The notes: generated by a model not told the origin, from the letters alone. A stretch of 64,000 nucleotides of DNA from Candidatus Magnetominusculus xianensis (GCA_001541255.1 LNQR01000034.1:1-64000), one strand, 5' to 3'; counted from the stretch's first letter, positions 36,687 through 46,011 are shown. A program made the numbers and translations.

Positions 36687-37622
36687 TTAATAGCTGTACA
36701 TTAAAGCAAACTTTACTATGTTTTCATAGTAATCCCACCCGTTGGCACGTCCCACGACATGTGAATAACCGGCATTCAGCGACATATGTCCGGTCAAGGC
36801 ATAACTGGCCCCTATCGAAAACTGGTGAGCGAAACCATTCAGCTTATATGCCCACAGGGGCTGTCCATAATCATCATCATGAGCGGTTGCCTTGGCATAT
36901 CCCTTTATAGTGTCAACATATTTCTTACCTGCTGAGGATACGAAATCACCGGTATTAAAAAAATAACCTGGAGTGATAACTAAACTGGGAGCGACAAGAA
37001 AATTAGCCGTCAGTGAAATCCTATGGCTGTTGAGATCGAAAACACGGCCAGAAGTGCCAGGGTCAGCAGCGCTGAGGTCTTTACCCCTTCTTGCAGTATA
37101 CTGATACCCTGCCTGCAAGTCTACACGTTCACTGACATACCCTCCGGCATTAACGCCAACCGTGTATATCATGCTGTCCCTGCTGCTGTCACTTACATCA
37201 AGATATGAAGCAGAGCCAGTCAGAGAAATCCATGGAATCTCGTGGCCTACGCCGAGCTTTTGCACTAAAGCAAACGAACCACCTGCTTGAACACTGTCCA
37301 ATTTGTGGTATAAACTATATATCTCACCAGAGACATCAACAGTAAGCCGCAATCTCGTGCGTTCTCCTAGCTGATAATATCTGCCAATGGATGCGGAAGG
37401 TATTGTTATAAAATCTCCTCTTCTTTCATCGGAGGCAAATGTATAATTTATATTATCCCTGTACTGGGCAGACAAATTGGCGTTCAATATCCAATCCGCC
37501 CATTCAGCATACGACGGGGAAGGGCATACAAACACTGCTATCACTGCTATCATTGTGGTACAGGCTAATATCCAGAGGCTAAGAGACCTGATTTTCCCAA
37601 AACTCTTTAAGGTAAACACCAT
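36687..37622 (-). CDS. Outer-membrane beta-barrel protein
   Basis: The 311-residue protein has a signal peptide ending around SPSYA (residue 39). It is followed by alternating hydrophobic/polar strands throughout (LSAQYRDNINYTF, TRLRLTVDVSGEIYSLY, VDLQAGYQYTARRG, MSLNAGYSHVVG) and a terminal aromatic, KFALMYSY, typical of barrels recognised by BAM. Length suggests about 12-14 strands. No TonB or OmpA motif is seen. It is the first gene of the barrel-cupredoxin-cyclase operon. Confidence 0.85.
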   Translation of the reverse strand: MVFTLKSFGKIRSLSLWILACTTMIAVIAVFVCPSPSYAEWADWILNANLSAQYRDNINYTFASDERRGDFITIPSASIGRYYQLGERTRLRLTVDVSGEIYSLYHKLDSVQAGGSFALVQKLGVGHEIPWISLTGSASYLDVSDSSRDSMIYTVGVNAGGYVSERVDLQAGYQYTARRGKDLSAADPGTSGRVFDLNSHRISLTANFLVAPSLVITPGYFFNTGDFVSSAGKKYVDTIKGYAKATAHDDDYGQPLWAYKLNGFAHQFSIGASYALTGHMSLNAGYSHVVGRANGWDYYENIVKFALMYSY

Positions 37623-37748
37623 CTTTGAACATCCCTCATAACATTAATAATCTGCTTATTAGCAACCTCGCAGTCATGCTATCATAAATCCAAATAATAA
37701 ATCAAATAATTTTTTCGATGCTTTTTTCGATGCTCTGGCGCGGCCCTG

Positions 37749-39194
37749 TCATGACGCGGGCTTTTTCCTTAGCAAACCCTTCATAAAGAGTATCTCACCG
37801 AACGTAAAAGCCTTCTTAGCAAACACCCCGTATATTGCAAGCGCCGCCGCCAAAACCATAAATTTCGGATAACGACCGGCAGAAAAATATATAAGCCCAA
37901 GCGCGATGCCCCCCCCTGCAATAGCTAAATAACCCCGTCTGAACAGCGGCGCAAGAGAGACTATCGACGACATATAATACAGATATATGCCTAAGTACAA
38001 GACATTTGACGCGAAAAAGGCAGCGCTTGCCCCATATGCACCGCTGAACTTTGTAAGTGGATAATACAACGCGCCGGAGAGTGTCAGGAGTATCAGATTT
38101 AATATAAACATATTGCGCTGTTTATGCAGTATTATCAATAACGGCTCGAAGATATATATTAAAAAACTAAAATTAATACCCAGTATCATCAACCTCAGAA
38201 GCGCGGCAGAGCCGACATATTTAGCGCCAAAAAACAACATCACCAGCTCCTCGGCCATGACGAACCCTGCAATTGACAATGGAATAGTTACAATAAGTGT
38301 AAGTCGGCACGCCGTTGTTATCATCTGGTCTATCTGTTCCTTCTGGTAACTAATAGCGGTTAGGGAGGCAAGCACAGGATACAGGGCTACACTGAATGAA
38401 ATGGGAAATACATTCAGCCTGTTTACTACCCTGGCCGGGGCCTGAAAAAGCCCTATATCGTAGTCTGTCGTAAATGTTTTCAAAAAGAATACACCCAGAT
38501 ATGAGTATACCTGGATTAGTATCTGGTTTACCGCAAGAAAACCGCATTCTTTTATAAAATAAATCATCCTGCCTTTATCAAACTTGATGACAGGGCGTGC
38601 TCCTAATCTGGCAGCTAAGCCCCACGATATACATAATCCTATTAGATTTGACAACATAAAGGCCAAAAATGCGGCATTAAAACCCATGTCAAAAAAGACC
38701 ACCGCTGCCATAAACACCACAGACAGGAAAGAGATAACAAACGACACCAGTGTCTCATACTTGACCTTCTCAAAGGCAATAAACACAGAGGTGCAGACAC
38801 TGTTCAGCGCCGCAAATGTGATTGCAAAGACGTTTATGGCAAGTGCCGGGAAATAAATGGCATCGACTTTAAAAATCACCAGCAGCACCATAGTAAAGAC
38901 AAGTATGGGCGGGGCCAAAAGGCCGATTAATGCTAACCCCTCTCCGGTAATTTCAGGGGCTTGCCCCTTGTCAATCGCAATATCTCTGACTAGTATCCTC
39001 TGCAAGACTAAAAAAAGCGGTAGGACAGTCCAGCACGCCGCTATCAAAAACGAATAGACGCCAAACTCCTTGACCCCCAGGTACCTGGCCACAATCGCTA
39101 CCAGAAGCAGTGAATTTATTACCTCGGCCATCCTTGAGGTAATAAACCATGCCGTGTTTGACGCTATTTTCTTTATCCGCTTAGTTTGATCCAT
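37749..39194 (-). CDS. Polysaccharide flippase (Wzx/MVF-type)
   Basis: The 481-residue protein has about 12-14 membrane helices and the N-terminal pattern NTAWFITSRMAEVINSLLLVAIVARYLGVKEFGVYSF, diagnostic of the polysaccharide_synt family (residues about 13-50). These proteins flip undecaprenyl-linked oligosaccharides across the cytoplasmic membrane. The gene lies between the barrel operon and a GT2 gene on the same strand, in a glycan region that also has Wzz and an oligosaccharyltransferase. Confidence 0.9.
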   Translation of the reverse strand: MDQTKRIKKIASNTAWFITSRMAEVINSLLLVAIVARYLGVKEFGVYSFLIAACWTVLPLFLVLQRILVRDIAIDKGQAPEITGEGLALIGLLAPPILVFTMVLLVIFKVDAIYFPALAINVFAITFAALNSVCTSVFIAFEKVKYETLVSFVISFLSVVFMAAVVFFDMGFNAAFLAFMLSNLIGLCISWGLAARLGARPVIKFDKGRMIYFIKECGFLAVNQILIQVYSYLGVFFLKTFTTDYDIGLFQAPARVVNRLNVFPISFSVALYPVLASLTAISYQKEQIDQMITTACRLTLIVTIPLSIAGFVMAEELVMLFFGAKYVGSAALLRLMILGINFSFLIYIFEPLLIILHKQRNMFILNLILLTLSGALYYPLTKFSGAYGASAAFFASNVLYLGIYLYYMSSIVSLAPLFRRGYLAIAGGGIALGLIYFSAGRYPKFMVLAAALAIYGVFAKKAFTFGEILFMKGLLRKKPAS

Positions 39195-39258
39195 TGATCG
39201 ATGGCTTTATTACTTTTAATTAACGGGGGCCATTACAGCGCCCTGTACGACCGGGACG

Positions 39259-40263
39259 CTATGTCGATGTGTTATATTTTTTTAGCAGGCCGTCTATAAA
39301 CCCTTTAAACAATAAATACAGCTTCCCCGGACTTCTCTCATAGATTATAGTGCCTATGGCGATCCTTATAACCGTTGCAAACAGAGAGAGGTAGGCAAGG
39401 CTGGAGAAAGTGCCAATTTTCTTGAGGTACTCGAATATTAAAAACTGATTCCTTACCATATAGTAAAGCTCCTTGTCCCGAAGCCGTATACTCTTTCTGC
39501 CAAGTATTATTTTATCGCCGCCCGGCTTGAGTTTTTTTATGATAAGGCCCTCTTTGACCATAATAATGTTTGTATAAAGGGAGGCCATCAGGCCATATGC
39601 GAAATCGTCACACCAGCAGAAAAACCTCCTGTCTGGATACCCTATCTCCTTAATAATATTACGGCTGATAAGAAGCCCCTCGAATGAGACAAAATTCTTG
39701 CTGGAGAATGTCTGATACTTCGCAAACACGGCGTCTTTTATAACCTTTTGCCTTCCAGTGGCAAGGTCGATGTACTTGTTGTCCTCAAATACCTGTCCAT
39801 CGGGATATACCCTTGAGGGCTGGATACATTCCCCTAGGGTCGAATATGACAGGAGTGTCTCCAGCGCGTGGAGTTTTGGCTCAACGTCGTCGTCCATAGT
39901 CCAAATCCAGTGGAATCCAGCCTCGTATGCCCTCTTGATTCCCTCGTAATATCCACCTGTGCCTCCGGTGTTTGAGTTCATCCTTATGTAGTGCAAGGTG
40001 GTGCCGCTTGCCCCGTGGTTTTTGGTTATCTCATACGGCTCAGACAGGTTTAAAGGGGGCAGTGTATCAATAAATCCCTGCCTTAAGAGTTCTGAAGGGG
40101 TGTCGTCCTGCGAGGCATTGTCTATCAACCAGACGGCCTCAAGCGCCCTGGTCTGTTTCATCAGGGCACTCAGGCACTCACAAAGCAACGCCTTTCTGTT
40201 GTATGTCACAACGACGGCGCACACGCTAAGGGCGGCTGCCCCGCCGGAATCAAGCTCACTCAC
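39259..40263 (-). CDS. Family 2 glycosyltransferase (GlfT2/rhamnosyltransferase-like)
   Basis: The 334-residue cytoplasmic GT-A enzyme shows VVVTYNRKALLCECLSAL, LIDNASQDDTPSELL, NTGGTGGYYEGIKRAYE and the metal motif in WTMDDDVEP near residue 122. A further box is GLLISRNIIKEIGYPDRRFFCWCDDFAYG. The GTGGYYEG and WCDDFAYG pattern is typical of the galactofuranosyl/rhamnosyl group; the donor sugar is not determinable. It is divergent from the Wzz-like gene. Confidence 0.9.
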   Translation of the reverse strand: MSELDSGGAAALSVCAVVVTYNRKALLCECLSALMKQTRALEAVWLIDNASQDDTPSELLRQGFIDTLPPLNLSEPYEITKNHGASGTTLHYIRMNSNTGGTGGYYEGIKRAYEAGFHWIWTMDDDVEPKLHALETLLSYSTLGECIQPSRVYPDGQVFEDNKYIDLATGRQKVIKDAVFAKYQTFSSKNFVSFEGLLISRNIIKEIGYPDRRFFCWCDDFAYGLMASLYTNIIMVKEGLIIKKLKPGGDKIILGRKSIRLRDKELYYMVRNQFLIFEYLKKIGTFSSLAYLSLFATVIRIAIGTIIYERSPGKLYLLFKGFIDGLLKKYNTST

Positions 40264-40361
40264 ACACAGAAGATAACATATTTACGGCTGCCGTTACAAC
40301 TTCATGGTGTAATATGTTAGAATCACCTGTAGAATGATGCGGTAGCTCAGGAGGTATTGTA

Positions 40362-42356
40362 TTGGAATTACGCAGGTATCTGGAGATATTTAACAGAAGA
40401 AAGAGGATATTTTACTTCATACTTAGCGCCTCTGTGATACTGTCGCTGCTGATGCTGATTCTTATCAGGCCCACGTACAAGGCGTCTGCAAAGGTATTGA
40501 TTACAAAGGCGGCCTTTGCAAATGGATTGTTAGCGGGCTGGGGTCTGACCTCACAGACAACCGCAGCCTCTGATGACGTAAAGACTGACGTAGAGCTGTC
40601 AAGGGTAAAACCGCTGGCTCAGGCGGTTATTGATGAGTATAAGCTGAAGGGACTATTTGGCTCGCCGTTAAAGGCGGATGATTTTTTTGAGCCTTCTATT
40701 GCGGAGAATCTGTTTTCCCTGCCTTATTCAGTTGTTAAGCAATATAAAGAGGCAGCCATCATAGAGATAAGCGCTGTATCACGGGACCCTGAACTGTCAG
40801 TCTCTATTGCCAACACACTATCAGCGCGTTATATTGAAGACACAGTAGAGCGGGTAAAGGCCGATTTCAAATCAGCAAGAGAGTCAATTGAGTCAAAACT
40901 TGAGTCAATCAGAGACGACTATTATAAAACTCTTGCCCTCGCCACAGGTATAAAACTCAGAGATAAGACTGTCGATCTAACAAGTGAAACAACTAATCTT
41001 ATCGAGACAATATCAACTCTGAAGACAGACACCGAGACGGCAGACAAGGAGATTGCCCAATACGAAGCCGAAATATCAAAGGGTGTTAAACAATTAAAAG
41101 AACTCTCATTGTACAGAAAAGAGACATTTGAGATGACTACTAACTCAAGACTTGATATGTTGAAAATCACTCTCGACAAAAAGATTGCAGAACAGGCAAG
41201 CCAGAAAATCGACATAACAAAGGAGCATCCAAAGTATAAGGCCCTTAACGATGAGATAGAGGCGATAAAAAGACAAATGAGCGAAGAGGTTGAACTTGTC
41301 CTAAGCAGAGAGATTAAGTCGGTGAATCCCTTGTACACTGATGTATCGAAAAGGATTATAACGAATTACATAAACAAGGAGGCAGTCCTTGCCAAAAAGA
41401 TAGTAATGCATAAGTTTATGAAGCAATATGAGGAAAAACTTATAAAAATACCGGTAAAGTACGAAGAGATTGCCCGCGTAGAGCCGGTGCTGGCGGCACA
41501 GAAGGAGATGTACATGAGGGTTAACCAGTATGCCATACAAGCGGCTCTGGCTGAGTCCATGAACCTGTCAAAGTTAAAGATAATAGAGCGTGCCACAACT
41601 CCGAAGAAGAGATTTTACCCAAAGCGGGGACGCACACTGGTCTCAGCAGTTTTACTAGGCTTATTTCTGGGCACAGCGGCCATGTTTTTTACCGAGTACA
41701 TGGACAATACCGTTAAGTCAAAGGCTGATATCTCAGCCCCTTCAAAACTCCTCGGGCGTATACCGCACTCAGAATACCTGAGAAATTATGATGCTTTTAC
41801 CTCTCCCAGTTTCATAGAAGGCAATTCCAAAGAAGTAGAGGCCATTAACGAGATTAAAGACAACATCTTCTATATCAACGGGGCAGCCTTACCCCTGATT
41901 GTAACAAGTCCGAAGAAAGGTGACGGCAAGACCTGTGCTGCGTCATTGCTTGCCATAGCGTATGCCAGAGAAGGGCGCAGGGTCTTACTTGCCGGTGCCA
42001 ACGGACCTGCCGCGTTTTTCGGCATGACTAAGGATATTTCAACCGTGCCAATATCAACAAGAGAACCGGGGCTTGAAGTACTGCTTGTGCCGGATATCGC
42101 AAAGGCTAATGAAGTCCTCAGCAACCTGCGTGACGCATATGACCACATAGTTATAGATACCGGTTCAGTAATAGACTGTGCGGCGCTTGACGGCAGGGTT
42201 ATCTGTGTAGTAGAGCCGTATAAGTATGAAAAAGACACATTAGACAGGGTGCAGGGTTTAGCGCATTTCACTGGTTTTGTATTTAATAAAGACAAGTCAC
42301 AAGAGAAACTGTTTGGCCTGAGTAAAAAACCGTCGGCTGCTAAAAACGCCTCATAA
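40362..42356 (+). CDS. Wzz-type chain-length protein fused to a degenerate BY-kinase domain
   Basis: In this 664-residue inner-membrane protein, Wzz helix 1 lies at about 18-38, the large periplasmic coiled-coil region at about 45-420 (PTYKASAKVLITK near its start), and helix 2 at about 430-450 preceded by the proline-rich ATTPKKRFYPKRG. The C-terminal ATPase domain (about 500-640) has a P-loop-like SPKKGDGKTCA, with Asp where Glu is usual, and no obvious Walker A' acidic box or tyrosine-rich tail. Kinase activity is therefore doubtful. It likely governs polysaccharide length. The TTG start at 40362 is supported by AGGAGG 7 nt upstream. Confidence 0.88.
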   Translation: MELRRYLEIFNRRKRIFYFILSASVILSLLMLILIRPTYKASAKVLITKAAFANGLLAGWGLTSQTTAASDDVKTDVELSRVKPLAQAVIDEYKLKGLFGSPLKADDFFEPSIAENLFSLPYSVVKQYKEAAIIEISAVSRDPELSVSIANTLSARYIEDTVERVKADFKSARESIESKLESIRDDYYKTLALATGIKLRDKTVDLTSETTNLIETISTLKTDTETADKEIAQYEAEISKGVKQLKELSLYRKETFEMTTNSRLDMLKITLDKKIAEQASQKIDITKEHPKYKALNDEIEAIKRQMSEEVELVLSREIKSVNPLYTDVSKRIITNYINKEAVLAKKIVMHKFMKQYEEKLIKIPVKYEEIARVEPVLAAQKEMYMRVNQYAIQAALAESMNLSKLKIIERATTPKKRFYPKRGRTLVSAVLLGLFLGTAAMFFTEYMDNTVKSKADISAPSKLLGRIPHSEYLRNYDAFTSPSFIEGNSKEVEAINEIKDNIFYINGAALPLIVTSPKKGDGKTCAASLLAIAYAREGRRVLLAGANGPAAFFGMTKDISTVPISTREPGLEVLLVPDIAKANEVLSNLRDAYDHIVIDTGSVIDCAALDGRVICVVEPYKYEKDTLDRVQGLAHFTGFVFNKDKSQEKLFGLSKKPSAAKNAS

Positions 42357-43359
42357 GCACATCGAATATTACACGATGTCCTTTTTCGGAGAAATGCATA
42401 GGGTCAGCAAACAAATAGAACTCCTTTGATGGTATCCCCTTAGCGAGGAACTCTGGCACAGGGTCAATGAAGTCTATGTTGTGAGAGCTGAAGAAGGCTG
42501 AGAGTTTTTTCTGCGGCTCAAGCAGCGCGTCTGCCTTTCTCAGTTGGACTTCATAGGGGGCGATAATCACTGTAAAGGGGATGTGGTAGGACTTCAGGGC
42601 AGCATCAATGTTTAGGATTGGCTGGATGTTTTTATTAAAGATTTTATCGTTGTCTGCGTTATAGTACAGGGCTTCGGCCCGGTAAAATCTCAACTGCGGG
42701 TCAGTTAGAAGGCCCTTTAGATACACATAAAGCAGAGAATTTTCCCTCAGGAATTCGTTCAGACCGGCAAGAGTGCCTACGTGTCTTGCGCTGTCAAATA
42801 TGGTTGTCTTTCGGGCTTTTGTGTTTAGTTCCCTGTCGATGAGGGCGGCAGAGTCGGAGTTTAAGTCGTTCAGGCAGTAAATCAGGTATACTCTTTTGAG
42901 TTTGGGGATGATTTCGGGATGAGAGGGGAGAAACTGTGCTATAACGTTTTCATAGTCGTATGAGTTATAACCTACTACGCCAGAGTTATACACTATGGTG
43001 TTTGGCAGTTTTGAGCGCAGGAGACCGGCAAACGTATCCTGTTCTTTAACGCCAACGCCGAAGGTGATTGAGTCTCCGAGTAAGAGTACAGCATTGTCGA
43101 GGTGTTTATCTGTGTAATCTTTCGGGATGCGAAAACCGTATTTATCAGTATAGACCTTCTCACCGAATGATATGGCTTCGATGTTTTTAGCGTTTCCCTT
43201 GCTGGGGCCAAAGGCGTTGAAAACGAAAAGCCCACGCGAGTTGCTGATAGGTTTTACGCTGCCACTGAGTCTTATTATTGCCTCAAATACAAGTAACACT
43301 GCTGCTGCTGCTGCGACAGAACAGACAATCAGCAGGATATTTATATAGTTCCGATTCAT
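42340..43359 (-). CDS. SGNH/GDSL hydrolase with N-terminal membrane anchor
   Basis: The 339-residue protein has an N-terminal membrane helix (about 7-28). Its SGNH esterase domain has block I LLLGDSITFGVGV with the nucleophile Ser near residue 97, an Asn in LIYCLNDLNSD, and block V ADPMHFSEKGH with the Asp-His pair. AlgJ/AlgX-like or O-acetyltransferase-associated roles in polysaccharide modification are possible. It overlaps the end of the Wzz-like gene by 17 nt in convergent orientation. Confidence 0.85.
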   Translation of the reverse strand: MNRNYINILLIVCSVAAAAAVLLVFEAIIRLSGSVKPISNSRGLFVFNAFGPSKGNAKNIEAISFGEKVYTDKYGFRIPKDYTDKHLDNAVLLLGDSITFGVGVKEQDTFAGLLRSKLPNTIVYNSGVVGYNSYDYENVIAQFLPSHPEIIPKLKRVYLIYCLNDLNSDSAALIDRELNTKARKTTIFDSARHVGTLAGLNEFLRENSLLYVYLKGLLTDPQLRFYRAEALYYNADNDKIFNKNIQPILNIDAALKSYHIPFTVIIAPYEVQLRKADALLEPQKKLSAFFSSHNIDFIDPVPEFLAKGIPSKEFYLFADPMHFSEKGHRVIFDVLMRRF

Positions 43360-43523
43360 TACAAATATATTATAAATAATTAGAGTTCTAAAATGCCTTG
43401 CCTTATTTTAGGGCTGATAAAACGCTGATCGCGAGTTAATTTAATACACATATTGACACATGTTACAGAAATACTGGAAAATTGCCTATTACACATTAAA
43501 TCCTTTGGGAGGGGGCGTGTGTT

Positions 43524-43796
43524 ATGACTAAGGCAGAACTATTGGATAGAGTAGCGGCAGAGTCGAAAATGGCAAAAACAGAGGTTGCAAAGGTTATTAA
43601 CAGCGTGTTTGATAATATTTCTAAGGCCCTGAAAGACGGCGAACGTGTTATTCTTGTGGGGTTTGGTACATTTGTTGTATCCGAAAGAAAGGAGAGGAAG
43701 GGGAGAAATATTAAAACCGGAGAGGCGACGGTGATCCCTGCAGCAAGAGTGCCGAAGTTTAGAGCGGCTAAGGGCCTAAAGGATGCGGTGGGATAA
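43524..43796 (+). CDS. hup: HU-family DNA-binding protein
   Basis: The 90-residue histone-like protein has the full HU/IHF pattern: MTKAELLDRVAAESKM, AKVINSVFDNISKAL, ERVILVGFGTFVVSERKERKGRN, the arm IKTGEATVIPAARVPKFRA and the last helix GLKDAV. HU bends and compacts DNA as a dimer. GGGAGGGGG precedes the ATG. It is a single gene. Confidence 0.96.
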   Translation: MTKAELLDRVAAESKMAKTEVAKVINSVFDNISKALKDGERVILVGFGTFVVSERKERKGRNIKTGEATVIPAARVPKFRAAKGLKDAVG

Positions 43797-43903
43797 AGAG
43801 TATTAATTGATGTGTGCAAATCCACTGATATAAGATTTATGAGATCGTGAAGAAACCTTTTAAATAATTGTACTGAATATAATAGCAAATATTCAAATTG
43901 CTA

Positions 43904-43912
43904 TGCTATACT
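43904..43912 (+). promoter_or_regulatory. Extended -10 promoter of the cobalt-transport operon
   Basis: TGCTATACT is an extended -10 element (TGn plus TATACT at 43907-43912) without a clear -35. It lies just upstream of the structured leader. Confidence 0.45.
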
Positions 43913-43924
43913 GATGTAAGATTG

Positions 43925-44022
43925 ATGGGCCGTGAAGGCCAGTGCATTAAAGCCACGAAGGCAGCAGTAACCTCCGGTGTGTAAGATAGCGCACACTGGC
44001 TGAGTGAGATTGCCTTTGCGGC
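43925..44022 (+). promoter_or_regulatory. Structured leader RNA upstream of cbiM, possible metal- or cobalamin-responsive element
   Basis: The leader of about 100 nt folds into a near-continuous hairpin. GCCACGAAGGCA (43952-43963) pairs with TGCCTTTGCGGC (44011-44022) with one mismatch and one G-T. Inside it, CCGGTGTG (43974-43981) pairs with CACACTGG (43992-43999). A small GGCC-GTGAA-GGCC hairpin precedes it. The sequence GCCAGTG (43939-43945) can alternatively pair with CACTGGC (43994-44000), giving two exclusive folds. It lacks a recognisable B12 box and the GGGACAG boxes of the NiCo riboswitch, so no known class is claimed. Confidence 0.5.
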
Positions 44023-44078
44023 TATTCGTTTTTAACGGCTCTGCAGTAGGCTGTATAATTCAGTGTAGGGAGAGGCAT

Positions 44079-44780
44079 ATGCACATCCCGGACGGGTACT
44101 TAAGCCCTCAGACGTATATACCGATGTTTGCAGTAACGGGGACATTTTGGGCTGTTGCACTGCGGAAATTAAAAAAAGAACTTTCAGTTAAAGAGATTCC
44201 CTATCTGACGATGGCCTCGGTGTTTTCCTTCCTTATAATGATGTTCAACATTCCTATTCCAGGGGGAACTACGGGACATGCCGTCGGGGCGGCAATCGTT
44301 GCCACGGTGCTTGGGCCATGGACGGCCGTAGTGGCGGTCTCGGTGGTTCTAATCGTTCAGGCTATTGTGTTTGGCGATGGCGGGATAACTGCAATTGGTG
44401 CGAATTGTTTCAACATGGCAATACTAATGCCATTTGTCTCATCATGGGTGTTTAGACTTGTCAGAGGAAAATCCTCAGATGGGGCAAGATTATCAGCAGC
44501 AGCCTTTTTATCAGGGTATGCAGGACTTTTGGCCTCAGCGCTGGCAACGGCTGTTGAGATGGGAATTCAGCCAATAATCGCCGCTGCCCCCGATGGTACA
44601 CCCCTCTACGCACCATATCCGCTGTCGGTCACAATCCCGGCTATTGCACTGTGGCACATGTTTTTACTATGCATTGTCGAGGGTATGTTAACGATGTTGT
44701 TGTTCAGGTATTTCTATAAACATGAACCGAAGGGCCTGTATTGGGCAAACTCTTCGGTAGTGGGAGGAGGACGCACGTGA
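44079..44780 (+). CDS. cbiM: Cobalt ECF transporter substrate-binding membrane protein CbiM
   Basis: CbiM binds Co2+ with its extreme N-terminus. Starting at ATG 44079 the protein begins MHIPDGYLSP, the essential metal-binding N-terminus in which His2 is a ligand; the Shine-Dalgarno GGGAGAGG lies just upstream. A longer frame from 44004 would bury this motif and is rejected. Six membrane helices follow, with NIPIPGGTTGHAVGAAIVA, FGDGGITAIGANCFNMAIL and the end WHMFLLCIVEGMLTMLLF. The stop overlaps the next start (GTGA). Confidence 0.96.
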   Translation: MHIPDGYLSPQTYIPMFAVTGTFWAVALRKLKKELSVKEIPYLTMASVFSFLIMMFNIPIPGGTTGHAVGAAIVATVLGPWTAVVAVSVVLIVQAIVFGDGGITAIGANCFNMAILMPFVSSWVFRLVRGKSSDGARLSAAAFLSGYAGLLASALATAVEMGIQPIIAAAPDGTPLYAPYPLSVTIPAIALWHMFLLCIVEGMLTMLLFRYFYKHEPKGLYWANSSVVGGGRT

Positions 44781-45103
44781 TTCAGAAGAAACTGTGGATA
44801 GGGCTGGTGATTATGGCGCTTATGGTACCACTTGGTATTGTCATACCTGAGAAGTTTGGGGCTGCCGGGGCATGGGGGGAGTGGAGTGCTGAGACACTCA
44901 GCCAGATGCTGGGCTATCTCCCTGATGGGCTGCGCCGATACGCCGGTCTCTGGAATGCCCCTATTGGGGATTACTCTGTTGCCTCGGACAGCGATAACAC
45001 ATTCGTCAAATCACTATCTTATATTGCGTCGGGCCTTATTGGGGCTGTTATTGTCGGCCTTTGCGTCTTTATAATATCCAGGACAGCACTCAGGCGTGAA
45101 TAA
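44777..45103 (+). CDS. cbiN: PDGLE-type auxiliary subunit of the cobalt transporter (CbiN equivalent)
   Basis: The protein of about 108 residues has two membrane helices (about 7-25 and 80-100) flanking an external loop with EKFGAAGAWGEWSAETL, LPDGLRRYAGLWNAPIGDYSV. This is the PDGLE domain (here PDGLRR) found beside or fused to CbiM in place of classical CbiN. The GTG start at 44777 overlaps the cbiM stop by 4 nt; an upstream ATG at 44741 lies inside cbiM and is less likely. It overlaps cbiQ by 8 nt. Confidence 0.85.
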   Translation: MIQKKLWIGLVIMALMVPLGIVIPEKFGAAGAWGEWSAETLSQMLGYLPDGLRRYAGLWNAPIGDYSVASDSDNTFVKSLSYIASGLIGAVIVGLCVFIISRTALRRE

Positions 45104-45998
45104 TAAGGTACCGTCTTTCTTGTTGACAACCCAGCCGCCTCCAGAGGTTAGAGGCGCCAGGGTTAAGGGTTCATTCATAGACAAGGGAATCGGACATATC
45201 TCAAAGTTTTATGAGACGGTCTTTTTGCAGTGGGAGTTATCGCGAAAGGACGGCCTGTTTCAGCGGTTAAACGCCAGGACAAAGGTGGTGTTTCTGGTGT
45301 TTTATATATTTATTGTCAGTGTGAAAAAAGAAGTGTCGTCGGAAATATTGGTTGCGGTGTTTATTTTCCTGTTTGTCTTACTGTCGAGGGTTGGGATTTT
45401 TAAGTTTTATTGGAAGGTATTCATTGCCGGGTTTTTATTTGGAGTACTTGCCGGACTTCCCGCCGCACTCAATGTGATAACACCGGGGGAGACGGTTTAT
45501 AAAATTATAGAACTACAGCGGGCGCGGATATACCATCTGCCGGAGACTATCACGGTGACGCGCGAGGGTATCCTGCTGGTAATGATGCTTACGGCACGGG
45601 TAGTCAATTCGGTTTCGATTACGCTGTTGGTCGTCAGTACGACATCGTTTTCAGATATTTTAAAGGGGTTAAGGGTCTTCAGGGTACCTGAATATTTTTT
45701 GATGATACTGAGCCTGTCACAAAAGTATGTATTCATATTTTTAAAGATGCTCCGCGATATGCACTCAGCGAAAAAGGCGCGTCTCATAGGTTCAGCGGAC
45801 GCCGCAGGCTGGATACCTGGAAGAATTGCCTTCATATTCAATAAAACTCAGCTCAGGTGTGAAGACGTGAATAAGGCAATGGTCGGGCGCGGGTTTACAG
45901 GAGAGGTAAAACTGGCCGGATTAGAATATATAAAAACAGTGGATATCATGTATGGGGCGATATTTATAGCGTTGTGGATGGTATTATTAATCTTGTAA
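45096..45998 (+). CDS. cbiQ: Cobalt ECF transporter transmembrane (T) component CbiQ
   Basis: In this 300-residue membrane protein, five or six helices are followed by the coupling helices that contact the ATPases: LRVFRVPEYFLMILSLSQKYVFIFLKMLRDMHSAKKAR with an Ala-Arg-Gly-like end, and EDVNKAMVGRGFTGE. N-terminal FYETVFLQWELSRKDGLFQRLNARTKVVF is typical of CbiQ. The start is GTG at 45096. cbiO follows 13 nt after its stop. Confidence 0.93.
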   Translation: MNNKVPSFLLTTQPPPEVRGARVKGSFIDKGIGHISKFYETVFLQWELSRKDGLFQRLNARTKVVFLVFYIFIVSVKKEVSSEILVAVFIFLFVLLSRVGIFKFYWKVFIAGFLFGVLAGLPAALNVITPGETVYKIIELQRARIYHLPETITVTREGILLVMMLTARVVNSVSITLLVVSTTSFSDILKGLRVFRVPEYFLMILSLSQKYVFIFLKMLRDMHSAKKARLIGSADAAGWIPGRIAFIFNKTQLRCEDVNKAMVGRGFTGEVKLAGLEYIKTVDIMYGAIFIALWMVLLIL

Positions 45999-46011
45999 GA
46001 TAAGGGATTCA

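Noticed and set aside
43453..43481. TTGACA upstream of the HU gene as a promoter
   Set aside because: No acceptable -10 at 15-19 nt spacing was found.
43921..44030. Cobalamin or NiCo riboswitch upstream of cbiM
   Set aside because: No B12 box and no GGGACAG-type boxes could be found, so the leader is reported only as an unassigned structured RNA.
44004..44078. Longer CbiM starting at 44004
   Set aside because: It would place 25 residues before MHIPDGYL, whose free N-terminus is needed for metal binding in this family; the Shine-Dalgarno fits 44079.
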